A DNA stretch of 42,337 nt from Acidobacteriota bacterium. GTDB taxonomy: Bacteria; Acidobacteriota; Vicinamibacteria; Fen-336. Below the pieces are notes generated by a model. The model worked only from the letters and a program-made list of their open reading frames with translations. It ran no database searches and was not told where the DNA came from. The first letter of the stretch is position 1. Each line of letters begins with the position of its first letter. Of this stretch, positions 39,988 through 42,337 are shown one piece after another. A program made the translations under genes and the position numbers. The DNA is taken from positions 1 through 42,337 of the forward strand of contig JAJDNS010000220.1 in the NCBI GenBank assembly GCA_022340585.1, in the 5' to 3' direction.

Positions 39988-42337
39988 GGGCAACGGCTGG
40001 GTGATCGTCTACGAGGGCTTCGACCCTCAGAGGGAGCCCCTGCGCGAGGCCCTGTGTGCACTGGGCAACGGGGTGTTCGTGACCCGGGGGGCGGCCGAGG
40101 AGTCGCGGGCCGACGGCGTCCACTACCCCGGCACCTACATCGCCGGTGGCTACAACCGGCTGTCCACCGAGATTGCCGGGGAGACCATCGTCAACGAGGA
40201 CCTCGTCAACTTCCCGAACTGGCTGCCCCTCACCTTCCGCCCCGCGAAGGGAGACTGGCTGGACCTCGCCCACGTCGACGTCCTCGACTACCTCCAGGAG
40301 CTGGACATGCGCCGGGGGGTGCTCAGCCGGCGCATGCGGGTGCGGGACCGCTCGGGACGGGAGACCTCGGTCGCCAGCCGTCGCCTGGTCCACATGGGCG
40401 ACCCCCACCTCGCCGCCATCGAGTACCGGATCATCCCGGAGAACTGGTCGGGGCGCGTCGAGATCCTCTCCGAGCTGGACGCCGCGGTGACCAACAGCGG
40501 CGTGGCCCGGTACCGCGAACTCGCCTCGAAGCACCTCGAGGCGGTGGACGGGGGCGAGCACGGGGACACCGGGGTCTGGCTCCTCGCCCGCACCAACCAG
40601 TCGCGTCTCGAGATGGGCCTCTCCGCGTGCACCCGCGTCTGGAAGGACGACGGGGCGGTCGACACCGATCGCCGCGTCGTGCGCGAGCCCGAGCGCATCG
40701 GGCTCGCGCTGGGCGTGGAGGCCCGCGAGGGCGAGGAGATCAGCGTCGAGAAGATCGTGGCCCTCTACACGTCGCGCGACGTGGGGATCACCGAGCCGGG
40801 CCTCGAGTCGCGGGAAGCCCTGGACCGCTGCGGGCGCTTTGCCGAGCTCCTGCGGAGCCACGAGACCGCCTGGGCGCCGCTGTGGCGGCGCTGCGACCTC
40901 CAGGTCGCGCCCGCCAACCAGGAGCAGCTCATCCTGCGGCTGCACGTCTTCCACATGCTGCAGACCATCAGCCTCAACCAGATCGGCCGCGACACCGGCA
41001 TCCCCGCTCGGGGCTGGCACGGGGAGGCCTACCGCGGCCACGTCTTCTGGGACGAGGTCTTCATCTTCCCGTTCTACAACCTCCGCTACCCCACCCTCAC
41101 CCGCTCGCTCCTCCTCTACCGCTACCGGCGCCTCCCTCGCGCGCGGTGGCTGGCCCGGCAGGAAGGCTACCGGGGAGCCATGTTTCCCTGGCAGAGCGGG
41201 AGCAACGGGCAGGAGGAGACCCAGGTCCTCCACCTCAACCCGAAGGACAACACCTGGGGCCCGGACCTCAGCCGGCGCCAGCGCCACGTGAACATCGCCA
41301 TCGCGTACAACGTCTGGCAGTACTACGTCGTCACCGGTGACCGCGAGTTCCTCTCCCACTACGGCGCCGAGATGATCATGGAGGTGGCGCGCTTCTTCGC
41401 CAGCCTCGCCACCCTCGACGGGGCCACCGGCCGGTACCACATCACCGGCGTGATGGGACCCGACGAGTACCACGAGAGGTACCCGGGCTCGAAGGAGCCG
41501 GGGCTGCGCAACAACGCCTACACCAACGTGATGGCGGCGTGGGTGATGGAGCGCGCCCTGGAGATCCGCGGCCTCCTCCCGCCGGCCCGGGTGAGCGAGA
41601 TCGCCGAGCGCATCGGCCTCGAGGCGGACGAGGTGGAGCGCTGGCGCGACATCACGCGGAAGCTGACCGTCCCCTTCCACGGCGACGGGGTCATCAGCCA
41701 GTTCGAGGGCTACGACCAGCTGGAGGAGTTCGACTGGAAGGGGGCCCAGGAGCGGCATGGCGACATCAAGCGCCTCGACCGCATCCTCAAGGCCGAGGGG
41801 GACAGCCCGGACCGCTACAAGCTCTCGAAGCAGGCCGACGTGCTCATGCTCTTCTACCTCCTCCCGCCCAAGGACCTGGTGCGGGTCTTCGAGAAGCTCG
41901 GGTACACCTTCACCCGGGACACCGTTCGCAAGACGGTCCAGTACTACCTGCCGCGCACCAGCCACGGGTCAACCCTGAGCAAGGTCGTGCACGCCTCGGT
42001 GATCGACCGCATCGACCGCCGGGCGGCCTGGGGTCTGTTCCGGGAGGCGCTCCAGGCCGACTTCGCCGACGTCCAGGGCGGCACCACCGCGGAGGGCATC
42101 CACCTGGGGGCCATGGGGGGCACCCTGGACATCGTCCTGCGCCACTACGCGGGCATCGACACCACCGACGACGTCATCGCGTTCCACCCGCGGCTGCCCG
42201 AGGCCCTGGAGAGCCTGCGGCTCCGGGTGCGGCATCGGGGTCGCTGGTACGGCCTCCAGGTGAGTCGCGACCGCTTCGTCCTGGAGATCGAGCCGGGCCC
42301 GCCGGGGCCGGTCCACGTCCGGGTCTTCGACAAGGAG
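39980..42337 (+). CDS. GH65 disaccharide phosphorylase (3' end outside window)
   Basis: 786 codons are present without a stop; family members are about 750-800 aa, so nearly all is here. The N-terminal beta-sandwich contains NGVFVTRGAAEE and HYPGTYIAGGYNRL. The (alpha/alpha)6 catalytic domain has RGWHGEAYRGHVFWDEVFIFPF, the general-acid Glu in GVMGPDEYHERYPG, KQADVLMLFYLLP, and the phosphate-binding area around RTSHGSTLSKVVHA and GTTAEGIHLGAMGG. Family 65 splits maltose, trehalose, kojibiose or nigerose with phosphate to glucose plus beta-glucose 1-phosphate. Which of these is not readable. ATG 39980 overlaps the HAD gene by 8 bp. Confidence 0.93.
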   Translation, partial: MSEGNGWVIVYEGFDPQREPLREALCALGNGVFVTRGAAEESRADGVHYPGTYIAGGYNRLSTEIAGETIVNEDLVNFPNWLPLTFRPAKGDWLDLAHVDVLDYLQELDMRRGVLSRRMRVRDRSGRETSVASRRLVHMGDPHLAAIEYRIIPENWSGRVEILSELDAAVTNSGVARYRELASKHLEAVDGGEHGDTGVWLLARTNQSRLEMGLSACTRVWKDDGAVDTDRRVVREPERIGLALGVEAREGEEISVEKIVALYTSRDVGITEPGLESREALDRCGRFAELLRSHETAWAPLWRRCDLQVAPANQEQLILRLHVFHMLQTISLNQIGRDTGIPARGWHGEAYRGHVFWDEVFIFPFYNLRYPTLTRSLLLYRYRRLPRARWLARQEGYRGAMFPWQSGSNGQEETQVLHLNPKDNTWGPDLSRRQRHVNIAIAYNVWQYYVVTGDREFLSHYGAEMIMEVARFFASLATLDGATGRYHITGVMGPDEYHERYPGSKEPGLRNNAYTNVMAAWVMERALEIRGLLPPARVSEIAERIGLEADEVERWRDITRKLTVPFHGDGVISQFEGYDQLEEFDWKGAQERHGDIKRLDRILKAEGDSPDRYKLSKQADVLMLFYLLPPKDLVRVFEKLGYTFTRDTVRKTVQYYLPRTSHGSTLSKVVHASVIDRIDRRAAWGLFREALQADFADVQGGTTAEGIHLGAMGGTLDIVLRHYAGIDTTDDVIAFHPRLPEALESLRLRVRHRGRWYGLQVSRDRFVLEIEPGPPGPVHVRVFDKE

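Noticed and set aside
39941..41965. 674-codon minus-strand frame opposite GH65
   Set aside because: Shadow of the phosphorylase gene, which is motif-complete; composition is Val/Leu/Glu/Gly-biased from reversed codons.
1..42337. CRISPR array, rRNA or tRNA genes
   Set aside because: No regularly spaced repeat-spacer pattern, no rRNA core sequence and no recognisable tRNA cloverleaf or CCA-ending segment was noticed; a tRNA scan was not possible.

Overview
The window is high-GC DNA with tightly packed genes, many GTG/TTG starts and frequent 1-8 bp gene overlaps, from a Gram-negative bacterium. An Omp85-type outer-membrane barrel, probable lipoproteins and multihaem cytochromes support a diderm envelope. 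The Hanks-type Ser/Thr kinase N-terminus at the left edge, the M13 peptidase, the GH65/beta-phosphoglucomutase pair and the low-potential redox complex together suggest Acidobacteriota or a related lineage. This placement is an inference from gene content; no marker gene is present.

Layout. 1-1.6 kb: truncated Ser/Thr kinase, a DUF6922-like/AbiEii-like pair whose second gene has an in-frame stop, an array of about 20-bp repeats, and a duplicated kinase 5' end. 1.6-5.3 kb (minus): nucleotide-translocase-like membrane domain fused to HEAT repeats, followed by a protein with two cyclic-nucleotide-binding domains. 5.3-8.7 kb: small membrane protein, Omp85 barrel, exported ADP-ribosylglycohydrolase-family protein. 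9-14.6 kb (plus): zwf-pgl (oxidative pentose phosphate entry), a membrane-anchored PDZ protein overlapping a ClC channel gene, and a small secreted protein. 14.6-21.2 kb (minus): PEP carboxylase, a cysteine-synthase/cysteinyl-tRNA-synthetase fusion, an MFS transporter.

21.4-30.9 kb is the most distinctive block. A sigma-54 activator with a Cys-containing PAS domain is divergent from a seven-gene run. That run encodes an HdrD-like Fe-S protein, a NarI-like cytochrome b, a four-cluster ferredoxin, an NrfD-type quinone-interacting subunit fused to a hexahaem cytochrome c, a soluble histidine kinase with three PAS domains (two with Cys motifs), and two single-domain response regulators. A candidate -24/-12 promoter precedes the first gene. 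I read it as an Hmc/Tmc/DsrMKJOP-like membrane redox complex with its own sensory and regulatory genes.

31-32.1 kb is a RAYT/IS200-type tyrosine transposase element with near-perfect 18-bp inverted ends. It may have truncated a gene on its left, and it may supply a -35 box to the SDR gene on its right. 33-38 kb: a lone response regulator, a GH5 glycosidase translationally coupled to a 59-aa membrane protein, an M13 metallopeptidase and a PKD-like probable lipoprotein. 38-42.3 kb: a promoter-led operon for disaccharide phosphorolysis (Gfo/Idh oxidoreductase, beta-phosphoglucomutase-like HAD, GH65 phosphorylase running off the right edge).

Four genes (302, 5283, 7085, 11297) have a -10-like hexamer only 6-8 nt before the start codon, which suggests leaderless mRNAs. 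I saw no rRNA, tRNA or CRISPR array.
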